DNA of 64,000 nt from CAWGCE01 sp964480915 (GCA_964480915.1 CAYZRS010000025.1:1-64000); one strand, 5' to 3'. Numbered from the stretch's first letter, positions 52,925 through 63,180 are shown. Program-made: numbers and translations. The notes: a model not told the origin generated them from the sequence alone.

Positions 52925-55477
52925 CTACCTGACGAAGGTCCGTTTGACTCTTTCCGAAACGAGCATGTAAGGCACCCAGATCAAGCAGGCGACGAACGCG
53001 CGAGTCGCATCGGAGACTGCTTCCTCCGCATCGAGATCTAGAACTTCCGAATACTTGATTGCAAAACAGAGCCAGCAAATGGCCAGTAAGAACCCGCCGA
53101 TAGAAAGGGTGATGTACAGTTTGGGGAAGCCGCTACGTTTCTTGAGAAAGAGAAACAACAACGCAAAGCTGGCAATGATCCAGCTTATTTCGGTGAACAA
53201 CTCGAATGCCAGTACTAGCGGAAACAACGGTTCGAAATCAGGGGTTCCTAAGGCCGTAATGTCCCGCCAAATGTCGATGTGGTAATACGACTCAAGGTTC
53301 GTCGTGAAAAGCAATGACATGGCGAATGGCGACAGGCATACGCCGATTCCCACAAGCACGAGCCATCCGTGTATTTTCTCGGCCGGCGGAAGGTCGCTGG
53401 TTGTTGCCGACGGACGTCGCAAGAACCAAATCGCGAAACCGCCGATCAAAGCTGCGTACATCAAAGAAGCGATCACTAACAGCCAGTTCGTAGTTGCCAG
53501 CCCGAATGGCCTGGGCGGCTCGACGTAGTCACCAAGTAAGTTATCCACCTCTTCCAATTTGGACAGATAGTCTTCCACTTGGGATACGGTCACGGTGTCT
53601 GCCAGCGTCTCGAGTTCGTACCGATGAACGATGCGTTTTCCCTGGTATTTGGCACTCCAGGAAAAGCGGAAGGCTTCGTGTTCGACCGTTTCCGTCGAAT
53701 CCCAAGTGCCGTAATCTTCCGGGACTTTGATAATGTTCGTGTGAACAACATGGACCGGGTGATTGATCCGCAGTGGTTGCGAACGAATGCGGGTGGTCGG
53801 CTCTGTAAGGACGTCATTAATCGTGTCAGGAAAACAATACGCGTAAAGATCGCCATCGTCGTACTGTTCCCAGAAATCGTCGATCATATAGCGTTCGGTA
53901 ATCCGTACCCTATTTCTTTCTGCGTCATCAGAAAACGTCAGTGAAGGGTCGCGAATTCCAGGGTAAGTCTCCGCGTAGTAATTCAAGTAGTCTTTCGAAA
54001 TTGAATCTTTCGTTTTACTCGCGAAATGGTCACGAGAGTTTTCAGCGTCCACACCAAGAAAGACCGTTTCAACAGTCATCGTGACTGGTTGTTCGTAGCT
54101 GCTGATATCGAATCGTTGCGTGACTTTCTTAGTCGCTTCGTCATGCTTGGGTACACGGACTTCGACCAATTCCTTTGTTGTCTCGTCGATCACCAAGGCG
54201 TCGCGAAATCGACTCACCGGCAGCTTTGCTAACGGCCCCCGCTGTTGCGTCCGCGTGGCGTCTACCCAATATTCTTGGCCGCGAATTCGAATGCGGGCGA
54301 TGGCGTGATTGAACAGGAAGGGAGAAGGCAGCCGGTCGGAGAGACTGCGACCCGGAGAGCGGACGAGAGCCGGGTGTGACTCGATTCCCATGGCGCTGAG
54401 GAGTTCGCAAAGTAAAAGCGCCTTGCCTTTGCAGTCGCCGTAGAGTCGCTGCAAAGTCATGGCAGGCGGCGCCGGACGAAACGAATCGGGTCCCACTTCG
54501 ATTCCAAAGTAGCGTACTTCATCTTGGACAAAGCGAATGGCAGCTTTCGCTCGGTCCTCCTCCGGAATGAACTCCTCTTTCCATCGTAAGGCGATCTCGA
54601 CCACATCGTCGTTCAGCTGGTGACGCGGGTAGAGATTGCTCGCCCAATTGGCAACCGACTGCCAGTCCTCAAAAGTACTCAATTCAATGAACGGAGCCGC
54701 GTAGGTGTCGTAGGGTACATAGTCTTCGAACTGCACAGCTTCCTGCGCTGGGATGTTCCAAGTCAGCTCGACTTGGTCATCCGCTTCCGTTCGCAATGGC
54801 TGGATGGAATGACCATGGTTGCGGAAAATGAGTTCGCGATCCTTGCTAGAAATAAACCGCAGTGACTGTGCTTGGACAGGCAGGCTGAAGGCAATCGAGA
54901 ACGTGTCGGCAAACTCATCGCCAAGGACCGGATTAACCCCAATCAATGAGTGCGAAACTTCGATCATGTCGCCGACGCGAAGATCTTCCAGGATTACGAT
55001 GGCGCGGTGCTCGCCGTTATAGATTCCGGATGGTAGTTCCGATTCCGGTTGCGACAGTCTGACACGATCTGAAGTCAACTGTTCAATCACTTGGTCGCCG
55101 CGGTGGATGTTGACCTTATGAAGAACTAGTTCTTGATAACTAGGATCGAATCGAACAGAAATCGAGCCGTTTTCCTGCACGGCCGATTCATTCTCGAGGC
55201 GCCGGACTGTGTGCCCGAAATAGATTCCGCGTGTCGTATCGACCTGTTGATCAATGAGCAGATATCGAGTGCCAGTGCTTTCATCGTTGGAGCTGTCGCC
55301 CGTCCCGCGTTCCCAGGAAACGTTACGGATCCAAGGTTCCGGTGAGTCGATTCGAACGAGCGATTCATCCAAAGTTTGCTGAGAGAAGCAGTCATTGGGG
55401 ATGATTGCAGATACAGAACTGAATGCGAGGGCAACCAATAACCGGATCGCGTTTGAGTGTCGTATGAATCGTGGCAT
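52925..55477 (-). CDS. DUF3857 and transglutaminase-domain protein with C-terminal membrane segments
   Basis: 850 residues. Signal peptide at about 1-32. A DUF3857 domain follows (about 70-235; 'SYQELVLHKVNIHRGDQVIEQL', 'GEHRAIVILEDLRVGDMIEVSHSL'). The transglutaminase-like domain at about 280-410 keeps the triad: Cys in 'YGDCKGKALLL' near 347, His in 'FNHAIARI' near 389 and Asp in 'YWVDATR' near 402. The last 180 residues hold about five membrane segments, so the enzyme domain faces the periplasm and is tethered. The pair of domains is common in Bacteroidetes and planctomycetes; the substrate is unknown. It is transcribed alone. Confidence 0.85.
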   Translation of the reverse strand: MPRFIRHSNAIRLLVALAFSSVSAIIPNDCFSQQTLDESLVRIDSPEPWIRNVSWERGTGDSSNDESTGTRYLLIDQQVDTTRGIYFGHTVRRLENESAVQENGSISVRFDPSYQELVLHKVNIHRGDQVIEQLTSDRVRLSQPESELPSGIYNGEHRAIVILEDLRVGDMIEVSHSLIGVNPVLGDEFADTFSIAFSLPVQAQSLRFISSKDRELIFRNHGHSIQPLRTEADDQVELTWNIPAQEAVQFEDYVPYDTYAAPFIELSTFEDWQSVANWASNLYPRHQLNDDVVEIALRWKEEFIPEEDRAKAAIRFVQDEVRYFGIEVGPDSFRPAPPAMTLQRLYGDCKGKALLLCELLSAMGIESHPALVRSPGRSLSDRLPSPFLFNHAIARIRIRGQEYWVDATRTQQRGPLAKLPVSRFRDALVIDETTKELVEVRVPKHDEATKKVTQRFDISSYEQPVTMTVETVFLGVDAENSRDHFASKTKDSISKDYLNYYAETYPGIRDPSLTFSDDAERNRVRITERYMIDDFWEQYDDGDLYAYCFPDTINDVLTEPTTRIRSQPLRINHPVHVVHTNIIKVPEDYGTWDSTETVEHEAFRFSWSAKYQGKRIVHRYELETLADTVTVSQVEDYLSKLEEVDNLLGDYVEPPRPFGLATTNWLLVIASLMYAALIGGFAIWFLRRPSATTSDLPPAEKIHGWLVLVGIGVCLSPFAMSLLFTTNLESYYHIDIWRDITALGTPDFEPLFPLVLAFELFTEISWIIASFALLFLFLKKRSGFPKLYITLSIGGFLLAICWLCFAIKYSEVLDLDAEEAVSDATRAFVACLIWVPYMLVSERVKRTFVR

Positions 55478-55623
55478 GCAAACGCGACGAAGGAGAATGT
55501 GATGTGGAAATCACATTTTAACATCGGCCAGCGACGGTAACACTAGAGGAGTGTGAAAAAGAGAGCCGTTGTCTTACTGTGTGCCTGTTTCTTCGGATCG
55601 GCTGGCAAGCTGCTGACGCTTCC

Positions 55624-56997
55624 CTAAAACGCCACCTGGGCGCGAATCGAGTAGGCCGTGGAGGTATCTTCACGAGAAATTCGGTCGATCATTGACTTCA
55701 AGTAATTGAACTGAAACTTCGTGTTTTCATTGAGGTACCAGTTCAGCCCCACTAAGAAATTGTTCGTGCGACCATCGAGTAGCTCGTCACCATTGAAGTC
55801 GAGGTGAGAGTACCTGGCCGCCAATTCCCAGGCTCCCCAACCGTCGCCGTTAAACGGCCGCTTCGGCTGGACGCCGCCCATCACGCCGTTGCTGCGGTCG
55901 TAGGAACGAGATTCACCCGTCAAGAAATATCCTGCTTGGGCGTAAAACGCGGGGACCAACGCATCGTCGCCGACTCGCCCGAAATGGGAAAAACGGAGTT
56001 CCGATTCGATATGCAGTGGGCCGTTGACCATTGCCAGTTCCGAATTGAAGACATTGTTTTCGGTTGCCGGACCAATGAAACTCTGCAACTGCTCTGCGGA
56101 AAAGAAGTTTCCGGGTGCACCCACGATTTCGGGCGGCACGAACGTCACGAAGAATGATGAACGATCATCCAATTGAGTGTGCGTGTAGCCGGCACCCAGG
56201 TGCAACAATTGCCCCGGTGTGTCCCAAAGCAATGTCGTCACACGACCCACGATTCCGTAATTCGAGTCACCGTTCGAGGTTCCGAAAGGGTCGGGATGAT
56301 TGTTGAAGTTTCCGCCGTACAGTGAAACGGCATAGGTGGAACGCTGGTTGGAATTATGGATGCCGATCGCCGTGCGTCGAAAAGGGCCGAGGAAGAACAT
56401 CGAAGCCCGTTCGTGGAATGTAAGACTTCGCACGCTCGTCAATTCGCCCAACCCAAACGGTTGCCGCCATTGGCCGACTCGGAGTGATCCAAACGGTAAG
56501 CCGTGAACGTCAAAATAGAGATCCATGAACGTCGGTCGTCCTGGAAATGCAAAGTCGAACTCGATCATATAGTCGACGTTCTTTGCCGTCTGACCCTGCG
56601 CCGCCAAGCGTGCGCGCCGAAACCCGCGAGAGTCAAGCACGTTGGAAAAGGAAAAGTCGTCGTTGAATCTTGTGTCCAATCCGGTTTCGAACCATGCGGC
56701 GTCGACTTGGAAAAAACCGGTGAGATTGACGGTCGGAAATGGGTTTGCAGAATTCGTGAATGCGGCGGTATCGATGTTCGCGCAGTTGCAGCCATTCACG
56801 GCGTTGCACGAAGCACAGGGGCCCCACATCACGTTCGCCTCATCGGCGACCAAATCGGTTGGGTCAAAATCTTGACTGGCGACGAGTGGGGCTAAGCCGT
56901 CGTCTCCCACATCGAATTGAGCGCACGCCACGGGGCCGAATAACGCTCCGCTCACGGCGCAGCCGATGCAAAGAAGAACGAATCGCGGAACAGGCAA
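55624..56997 (-). CDS. OprP/OprO-type outer-membrane porin
   Basis: 457 residues. The TTG start is preceded by TAGGAG at good spacing, and the reading begins directly on a signal peptide (cleavage near 'VACAQ'). The mature N-terminus has a Cys-rich segment ('GPCASCNAVNGCNC') not usual for the family. The barrel blocks 'RARLAAQGQTAKNVDYMIEFDF', 'DLYFDVHGLPFGSLRVGQWRQPFGLGELTS', 'WELAARYSHLDFNG' and 'NFLVGLNWYLNENTKFQFNYL' match phosphate-selective porins, and the chain ends in Phe as outer-membrane barrels do. Specificity for phosphate or another anion cannot be read. Transcribed alone. Confidence 0.87.
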   Translation of the reverse strand: MPVPRFVLLCIGCAVSGALFGPVACAQFDVGDDGLAPLVASQDFDPTDLVADEANVMWGPCASCNAVNGCNCANIDTAAFTNSANPFPTVNLTGFFQVDAAWFETGLDTRFNDDFSFSNVLDSRGFRRARLAAQGQTAKNVDYMIEFDFAFPGRPTFMDLYFDVHGLPFGSLRVGQWRQPFGLGELTSVRSLTFHERASMFFLGPFRRTAIGIHNSNQRSTYAVSLYGGNFNNHPDPFGTSNGDSNYGIVGRVTTLLWDTPGQLLHLGAGYTHTQLDDRSSFFVTFVPPEIVGAPGNFFSAEQLQSFIGPATENNVFNSELAMVNGPLHIESELRFSHFGRVGDDALVPAFYAQAGYFLTGESRSYDRSNGVMGGVQPKRPFNGDGWGAWELAARYSHLDFNGDELLDGRTNNFLVGLNWYLNENTKFQFNYLKSMIDRISREDTSTAYSIRAQVAF

Positions 56998-57356
56998 GCT
57001 AGATCTCCTAAAAAAGACTCTCAGTTGACTGCGAGGCTAAGATATTTGTGCAAACCGCGACAGTTAGATTCTTTCACAGCCAAGCAACGTGGAATTTGTC
57101 CAAGGTGACGGCACCGCTGGCACACTCGAAGAGCTGTTCTAGTGACAGCAAGGTGGTCTCATTCGTAGCCGATTGGCGAGACGATTGACGCCGTGAGACT
57201 TGATTGCCCATCCGAGATGTATGAACTGGAATGCTGCTATAACGGCAAGGGAGTTGCTGGCGAAAGAATCTTCGTCATGAAGCGTAAACACCGGTACGAC
57301 GACACGCGTTCCTCGCGTTTGTAGTTCGTCTGTTGGCCGACCGTATGGAGCCGAAA
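56998..57356. other. Divergent intergenic region between the porin and the retropepsin-like gene
   Basis: 359 bases holding the porin ribosome site (TAGGAG) at its left end and the ribosome site of the plus-strand gene (GGAG) at its right end. TTGACT occurs at 57024-57029 but lacks a -10 box at the right distance. No gene or structured element is supported. Confidence 0.45.
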
Positions 57357-58352
57357 ATGGATCGAGTTTGTCATCGACAGGTCTTCGCCTTAGTGTTGGT
57401 TTGCCTGTTTTGCACGGCCACATTCTGTACATGTGCTGAAGAGCCCGGTGAGCCGTCGTCGCCGGTGGTCGTACCGTTTACTCTGACGAAAGCCAACAAT
57501 ATTGCCGTGGCGGCTCAGATCAATGAGACCGACAAGGTGCAGTTGATGTTGCACACGGCGATTTCGGGCGTCGCGATCACGTCGGCGGCCGCAGAGAAAG
57601 CGACGTCGATCGATTGGGATAAAGCGGGCAACATGGTCAGCTGGGGTGGCACTTCGAAAACTCGCTACAGCACGAGTAATCGGCTACAGATGGGCCCGTT
57701 GTCATGGGACGAACAATCATTCGTCGAAGATGTACTCTCGGGTCACGAGACCGACGGCAAGTTTGGCCTCGACATGTTTGCGGGTAAAATTATCGGGGTC
57801 GATTTTGATCAATCTCAGCTAACGATTTACACAGCACTGCCAGAAATCGCCACTGCCTACGAGCGCATGAAGATTGAAATGCGCGACGGTAGCCTGTTTG
57901 TCGAAGCGGCGGTTCGAATCGGGACGACGAAGCATCAGAACAAGTTCTTGATCCACTCCGGCTTTGTCGGCACCATTCTGTTCGACGACGCATTTGTTAC
58001 GAAGAATGTACCGCCCGATTCGCTCCGACAAATTGGTCAACGGACACTGCGAGATTCGCTGGGAAACGTCCTCACGACGAAAACCGTTGTTCTGCCAGGA
58101 TTGAAGTTGGGACACACCAAATTCGCCGATGTGCCGATTGGGCTATTTTCGGGAAAGATTGGCAATCAGCAGATGAGTGTCATCGGGGGCGAACTTTTGA
58201 AACGTTTCAACTGGCTAGTGGACGTGGAGAATTCGCGCTTGTACTTGAAACCGAACGGTTTGTTTGCTGAGGAATTTCCAGTCCCGGAGAATCAGCAGCC
58301 TCCCAATTCGTCTGAGGCGAATGAAATTCAGAAATCAAATCACGCCAAATGA
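57357..58352 (+). CDS. Secreted retropepsin-like protein with both catalytic Asp replaced by His
   Basis: 331 residues from the ATG preceded by GGAG at seven bases; signal peptide to about residue 24 with several Cys. The body resembles a duplicated aspartic-protease (retropepsin-like) fold. The first active-site loop, normally D-T-G-A/S, reads 'LMLHTAISGVAIT' with His66. The second reads 'FLIHSGFVGTILFD' with His200. Other fold markers such as 'GKFGLDMFAGKIIGVDFDQSQL' and 'SVIGGELLKRFNWLVDVENSRLYL' remain in place, so the fold looks intact while proteolysis is unlikely. The His pair might bind metal or ligand. Transcribed alone; the ATG at 57345 is an alternative start. Confidence 0.75.
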   Translation: MDRVCHRQVFALVLVCLFCTATFCTCAEEPGEPSSPVVVPFTLTKANNIAVAAQINETDKVQLMLHTAISGVAITSAAAEKATSIDWDKAGNMVSWGGTSKTRYSTSNRLQMGPLSWDEQSFVEDVLSGHETDGKFGLDMFAGKIIGVDFDQSQLTIYTALPEIATAYERMKIEMRDGSLFVEAAVRIGTTKHQNKFLIHSGFVGTILFDDAFVTKNVPPDSLRQIGQRTLRDSLGNVLTTKTVVLPGLKLGHTKFADVPIGLFSGKIGNQQMSVIGGELLKRFNWLVDVENSRLYLKPNGLFAEEFPVPENQQPPNSSEANEIQKSNHAK

Positions 58353-58603
58353 GCCTGCCCGGCGCTTTAGAAAACCTGGCGCAGCGGCGGGGTCTGTTAC
58401 ATTTTTTGGCGATCTGATTCGGTCACCACTTTCGATAGGGGCCGAAAACATGGACCTGACCCTCCTGGTGTGAAGTACCCTAACCGTCGTGCAGCTATTG
58501 GACTTACTGGTTTCAACCAAGCCAGTCTTCGCCGATTTACACAGAACAAAGACCGGTCATGAGCGTGAAATTCTGCTGCGCGTACGCGTTGTGGACGCTA
58601 ACA

Positions 58604-60001
58604 TCATGGCTCGTCCACGGTGTCTGCTTCTTTCAACTGGTTGAAGATTTGCTCGTCACTTACAGTAACGCCCAGCGTCTGTTTTGGTACTGGCGCTTGC
58701 CCGTCGCTTGCAATCGACACGTGGATGTCGGTCTGCCGGCGGGATTTGCTAACTTCGAAATCAAACGGAACTCTGGCCACACTTTGGAAGTTGTCTGGAC
58801 TCACTCCCACGGTGGCAATATCGCCAAGCTGTGTTGGCCAGCGACCGTTTCGTACTTGGAATTTCTTTACGCCCAGCGCGGCGATTGTTAGCCGGCGGCG
58901 ATTCTCCAGCCGCACGTACTGTTCGGCCATCACCTGGATCGAGGGAAGCAGCATCTGGGTCATGACGTCCAGTTTCGTCGGACTTATTTTCGTTTCCAAC
59001 GATTTGGATTTGCTCACCAACGACTCTAGTCCGTCGTCCCCCAGCGTTTCCCAACTGCGGGCGAATTCCAAATAATTGAGTGGGAATCTTGGTAGAAAAA
59101 GGAGGGCGCTGGGGGTCGAGATCAGGCCTTGCCGCGATTTAGATTCAGCGCTCATGAGCGCCATGGCTCTTTCACTGGCAACGGTCGATCGCCATCGCTG
59201 CTTGATTTCCATCGGTTCGTCGATCTGACGAAGGAGCAGGTCGAGCTCCGACTCGGTCCAAAAATCGAACGCCAAAGTGCTTTCCATTGCGTCGAGATGC
59301 GAGTTGACCAAGGCGGCGTGGATCAACTCGCCAATGACCGCCAAAGACCAGTCGGTGATTTTCGCGATGCCCTGCAGGGATATCAGGGCCCGTAGCGCAC
59401 GGTCGTGATCCGCTTCGTGTACGGCCTCTTCTAATTCCAGAACGAGCAGTCGGGAAACCGAACGGGCTTGTTGCAGGGGGGCCAGCTTCGTGTCGAATCC
59501 GTCAAATACAACTGGGAAATAGGTAGGAGTGGCGTCCGCTGTTGCATTGTGGATTCGTTCGATTACTGGCTTCATCTGGTCAACGTAGTGACCAAGATCT
59601 GCCTGTCTTGCGATTCGCACTTCGTCTGCCACTTCAGAGAATGATTCTTCATCCTCTCGTGTCGAATCCATGGCGATGTGCGAGGGGAGGTGTTTTACCG
59701 TGAGGTAAATTTCTTGCCATACGGCTGTTCCGTCGGTGCTGGTGCGGTCTCGAAGCCACTGATCGAGACTTTCGTTATCGGTCGGCAAGTTGAGCGATTG
59801 TAGTTTGTCTATCTCAATCTGCGCCAACTCGCTCGAGGAAGCTTCGACCGTAGCGAGGTAGGCGGCGATCAGGATTAGGGCTGCCCAGAAGAATCCCAAC
59901 GACAGCACAAGCCAGCTGGTCTTTCGTCGCTCCGGGGTTTGCTTCGTCGGTACAGGCTCATGGCGGACAGCATGGGCCTTGGAGGCTCTACTCGTTGACA
60001 T
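58604..60001 (-). CDS. Unknown protein with N-terminal membrane anchor, in an ABC transporter operon
   Basis: 465 residues from the ATG giving MSTSRASKAH. One membrane segment at about 27-50 ('WLVLSLGFFWAALILIAAYLA'); the rest is a soluble, mostly helical domain, probably extracytoplasmic. The C-terminal part has 'IAALGVKKFQVRNGRWPTQLGDI', similar in style to the C-terminal part of planctomycete proteins encoded beside ABC-2 permeases, where the strand-turn resembles a pseudopilin-like segment. The start overlaps the permease stop by 14 bases, so translation is coupled. No known family recognised. Confidence 0.7.
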   Translation of the reverse strand: MSTSRASKAHAVRHEPVPTKQTPERRKTSWLVLSLGFFWAALILIAAYLATVEASSSELAQIEIDKLQSLNLPTDNESLDQWLRDRTSTDGTAVWQEIYLTVKHLPSHIAMDSTREDEESFSEVADEVRIARQADLGHYVDQMKPVIERIHNATADATPTYFPVVFDGFDTKLAPLQQARSVSRLLVLELEEAVHEADHDRALRALISLQGIAKITDWSLAVIGELIHAALVNSHLDAMESTLAFDFWTESELDLLLRQIDEPMEIKQRWRSTVASERAMALMSAESKSRQGLISTPSALLFLPRFPLNYLEFARSWETLGDDGLESLVSKSKSLETKISPTKLDVMTQMLLPSIQVMAEQYVRLENRRRLTIAALGVKKFQVRNGRWPTQLGDIATVGVSPDNFQSVARVPFDFEVSKSRRQTDIHVSIASDGQAPVPKQTLGVTVSDEQIFNQLKEADTVDEP

Positions 60002-62219
60002 GATTGTCCTCCAAGGTGTCGGCAGTCGGACGGGGTAACAATTTGGCTTGCCTTTCCCACTCGCCACCATACGCTCGACCCGGTAGCGATTCAGCGTTCC
60101 ATTGGCTTGCAACGGCATCGTTCTCCGCTGGGTAACCGAGCTCCTTGGCGATTGCATTCAACGAGTCTTGAGTCGTTGCCGAATCGTGTTCACCCTTGGC
60201 CAACGTCCACAAGTGACCGAACGCGCGCTCGACGCGTTTTTCGGCAATGATTTGGTCTCGCCAAGTCAAATAGGGGATTTTCTCGTAAAGCGGGTAGCCA
60301 CCAAATTCGAGGACCGAATCTTGCTTCTTCCAAAGGCGCCAATTTTCAATGACGGCAAGTTTTCGCCTTTCGCGTCGGACTTCGTCTGCTGCCAAGAGGT
60401 TTGCAATAGGGTCGTACCATTCTTCAAGTATCGAAGGTGCATTGGGGTGTTTTAATTCATGCAGTAGCCAGTTCTCGGCAAAGTCGGCCTTGTCTTGATG
60501 CGTTTGCAAAGTTGAGACGCGCAACATGGCTGTAAGTTCGGCGACCCGTGTGACACAACGTTGGTAGGTCACGGTATCGACGTCATTGTGAGGCGCCCAT
60601 CTTGCAATAAATGCCCTTGCCATTAATTCATGAATCTTGTTCGGCTCTCTCAACTGGTCCATCAGGTCGGGCGAATTCGGCCGGCATAGAGCGGATGAGC
60701 CTACCCGAACCAACAACCGTTGGAATTCCCGCGGTTTATCACTCAGGGGCGAATGCACTGGTTGCCGATTCAATTCCTGAAGAGTGGCTGCCGGCATCGA
60801 TGGCAAACGGGACGCAGACAACAAACTCACGAACGGAATCAATGCACAGAATGCCAAGCATGCCGCGTGGATTGACCAGTATCTCAGGCCTGTTCTTCGA
60901 TCCATCCAGTGTCGTGTTAAGCCGAACGTGGTAAGCGCTGGGACGACGGAGACAAGCATGATGCTCCAGATTGGCGTTCCGATATTGAGTGAAACAAAGG
61001 ACGCGGCAGAGATCCCAAGGAATGCGCAAGCCGGTGCCAACAACGCCGCTATGATTGGGCTATTGACCACTTGGCCAAGCCACTGACAGCTGACGTAAAC
61101 TAACCACAGCGCGGCGGGAACAATGAGCACTGCAGGATCGATCATTCCGCTTGGAGGAAGGACAAGAAATTCAAGGATTGCGACGTACAGCACGGCGCTG
61201 ACGGCCAGGATGGATATCGGAATGGCCTGACGGGTTAGCCAAATCGACGGAGCAGAGACTCCACGAACGGAAAGCAATTCGATCGAGCCGTACTGGGCGT
61301 CACCTGCGAAAACTGAGACGCTCAGCCAACTTGCTCCAAGTGTTGCCAGAAATGGTGCAACTCCCCGCCATTCATCAAAGAGCAGACAAACGGCTGCAGC
61401 CAGCAATAGCACCGTCGAGGCCGCGAGCACGATGCGGTTGTGGAATAGAAATTGCCAAAGCAGTGCGTTGGTCGGACGGTGGGGAACGAGCCAAGACGCT
61501 TTCGTCACCGCATCGACTTCTTGGTAAGTGTCGAGCGGCTCCCGGCGAAGCGGTGTCGTATTCTGGCTACCCAGGCAACGGATGCCGGCTCGCCAACCAG
61601 TCCACAATGCGATTACACTTCCGCACGCCAGCAATCCCGTAATCCAACGGGAATCGCGTTCCCATAGCAGATCGCCGCGGGCAGTTTGCACGATGAACGA
61701 TGGAATAAGGCAAATCGGTGCCAAGAGAAATAGGGCAAACAGAGAGGAGCGAAATCGCCACGCTAAGTAGACACCGGTTAACAACATGAATAACGATTGA
61801 AATATGAGGAGGAGAGACATCATCGGCGTGAGCGGCGAAATTAGCTGTCGCGTCACTATCTCGTCGCCACGAAGCCAATCACAAGCCACAAACATCAATC
61901 CGCTTACGAGCCAGACAAGAGTTAGTCCGGCGAATCCTATTAACAATTTGCAGCGCAAGAGATCGCGGGGTTCGATCGGCAATGTTCGCAGCCAGCCGAG
62001 TGTCTTTGTCTCACGTTCTTGGCCGACTAGTAGGGCGCCGATTCCGATCGCGAACAGCAAAGGAAGTCCGAGAAAAACAATCGCGTGGCCTTGTGGATAT
62101 TTGTTGAACAAAAATCCAATGTTTGTGAAGAATCCAATCACCAACAACACGACCGCCAAAGGAAGCATTTGCATCGCTTCCTTCCAGTACAGTCGATTTA
62201 AGATTCGTTGATGGCTCAT
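59988..62219 (-). CDS. ABC-2 type transporter permease, long form
   Basis: 743 residues. About twelve membrane segments in two sets (about 18-240 and 265-465), separated by a soluble loop, then a 270-residue soluble, helical C-terminal region. 'ETKTLGWLRTLPIEPRDLLRCKLLIG' resembles the coupling-helix region of ABC-2 permeases. It works with the ATPase encoded just upstream (52 bases). The substrate is unknown; YtrA-controlled ABC systems of Bacillus respond to cell-wall antibiotics. The soluble tail has no recognised domain. Confidence 0.82.
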   Translation of the reverse strand: MSHQRILNRLYWKEAMQMLPLAVVLLVIGFFTNIGFLFNKYPQGHAIVFLGLPLLFAIGIGALLVGQERETKTLGWLRTLPIEPRDLLRCKLLIGFAGLTLVWLVSGLMFVACDWLRGDEIVTRQLISPLTPMMSLLLIFQSLFMLLTGVYLAWRFRSSLFALFLLAPICLIPSFIVQTARGDLLWERDSRWITGLLACGSVIALWTGWRAGIRCLGSQNTTPLRREPLDTYQEVDAVTKASWLVPHRPTNALLWQFLFHNRIVLAASTVLLLAAAVCLLFDEWRGVAPFLATLGASWLSVSVFAGDAQYGSIELLSVRGVSAPSIWLTRQAIPISILAVSAVLYVAILEFLVLPPSGMIDPAVLIVPAALWLVYVSCQWLGQVVNSPIIAALLAPACAFLGISAASFVSLNIGTPIWSIMLVSVVPALTTFGLTRHWMDRRTGLRYWSIHAACLAFCALIPFVSLLSASRLPSMPAATLQELNRQPVHSPLSDKPREFQRLLVRVGSSALCRPNSPDLMDQLREPNKIHELMARAFIARWAPHNDVDTVTYQRCVTRVAELTAMLRVSTLQTHQDKADFAENWLLHELKHPNAPSILEEWYDPIANLLAADEVRRERRKLAVIENWRLWKKQDSVLEFGGYPLYEKIPYLTWRDQIIAEKRVERAFGHLWTLAKGEHDSATTQDSLNAIAKELGYPAENDAVASQWNAESLPGRAYGGEWERQAKLLPRPTADTLEDNHVNE

Positions 62220-62271
62220 GACAGTAATTCCGGGCGTGTGGTCTCGATGAGGGTGGGTTCACGTACGAAAA

Positions 62272-63180
62272 TTATGCGGGTGCTAAGACCGCTTCATGGC
62301 GAATGCAGGCGGCAAACAGATCGTCGAGCGTGCTCGGCCGGACCTGTACCGAACCGACACCCGATCGATTCTTCAGCATCGAGACCATCTCGTCCGACAG
62401 ATTCCGCACGAGCATCCGTCGCTGCCGTCCTTCTGTCGATTCGCTCAGGACGATGGCGGGCGCTGCCAGCGCGGGCACTTCCACCAGTGGATCGTTAAGG
62501 CTGACGATCACCTCGCTGACCGATTCCCGTAATTGGCTCAGCGGTTCGTTGATGCTCAGTCGCCCTTGATGCAGGATGGCCACGTGATCGGCGACCCGTT
62601 CGACTTCCGATATTTGATGGCTCGAAAGCAGGACGGTGCGGCCGGTGGCCACGCGATCCAGCATGCTTTCGAGGAACTCGCGCCGCACCAACGGGTCGAC
62701 GCCTGATGTCGGTTCGTCCAGGATGAGCAATTCCGGGTCGTGAGCCAGTGCCAACGCGAGCGCTACTTTGGCTCGTTGCCCTTTGCTCAGGTGGCGAATC
62801 TTGCGGTCGAGCGGCACTTCGTACTGTTCGACCGTCTCTTGGAATCGATCGGTGAAACCGTCCGGATAGAATGCGGCTGCGAACCAGCCGATCTGACCGA
62901 CCTTCATCCAGTCGTACATCGCCGGGCTGTCACTGACGTAGCCAACTCGGCGGCGAATCTCAACCGCTTGTCGGACGGGATCCATTCCCAGTACGGAACA
63001 AGAGCCGGCCGTCGGTTTGAGGAAACCGGTCAGTGCACGAATCAAGGTCGTCTTGCCAGCACCATTTTCGCCGAGCAGCGCGAAGACACTTCCTTGAGGC
63101 ACTTCGATGTCGACGCCCTGCAACGCGTTGCACCTCGAAAAGCAAACCTCTAGCGATTTTGTTGCGACGACATGGGACAT
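62272..63180 (-). CDS. ABC transporter ATP-binding protein (YtrB/CcmA-like)
   Basis: 302 residues. Walker A 'GENGAGKTT' near 37, signature 'LSKGQRAKVALALALAHDP', Walker B 'LLILDEPTSGVDP', and switch 'LLSSHQISEVERVADHV'. The ATG at 63180 is preceded by GAGGA seven bases away; the GTG 15 bases upstream is less likely. It starts 11 bases after the gntR gene and precedes the permease, the usual YtrA-YtrB-permease order. Confidence 0.92.
   Translation of the reverse strand: MSHVVATKSLEVCFSRCNALQGVDIEVPQGSVFALLGENGAGKTTLIRALTGFLKPTAGSCSVLGMDPVRQAVEIRRRVGYVSDSPAMYDWMKVGQIGWFAAAFYPDGFTDRFQETVEQYEVPLDRKIRHLSKGQRAKVALALALAHDPELLILDEPTSGVDPLVRREFLESMLDRVATGRTVLLSSHQISEVERVADHVAILHQGRLSINEPLSQLRESVSEVIVSLNDPLVEVPALAAPAIVLSESTEGRQRRMLVRNLSDEMVSMLKNRSGVGSVQVRPSTLDDLFAACIRHEAVLAPA

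Noticed and set aside
57115..57140. TGGCACACTCGAAGAGC as a sigma-54 promoter
   Set aside because: The -24 half matches but the GC lies at the wrong distance.
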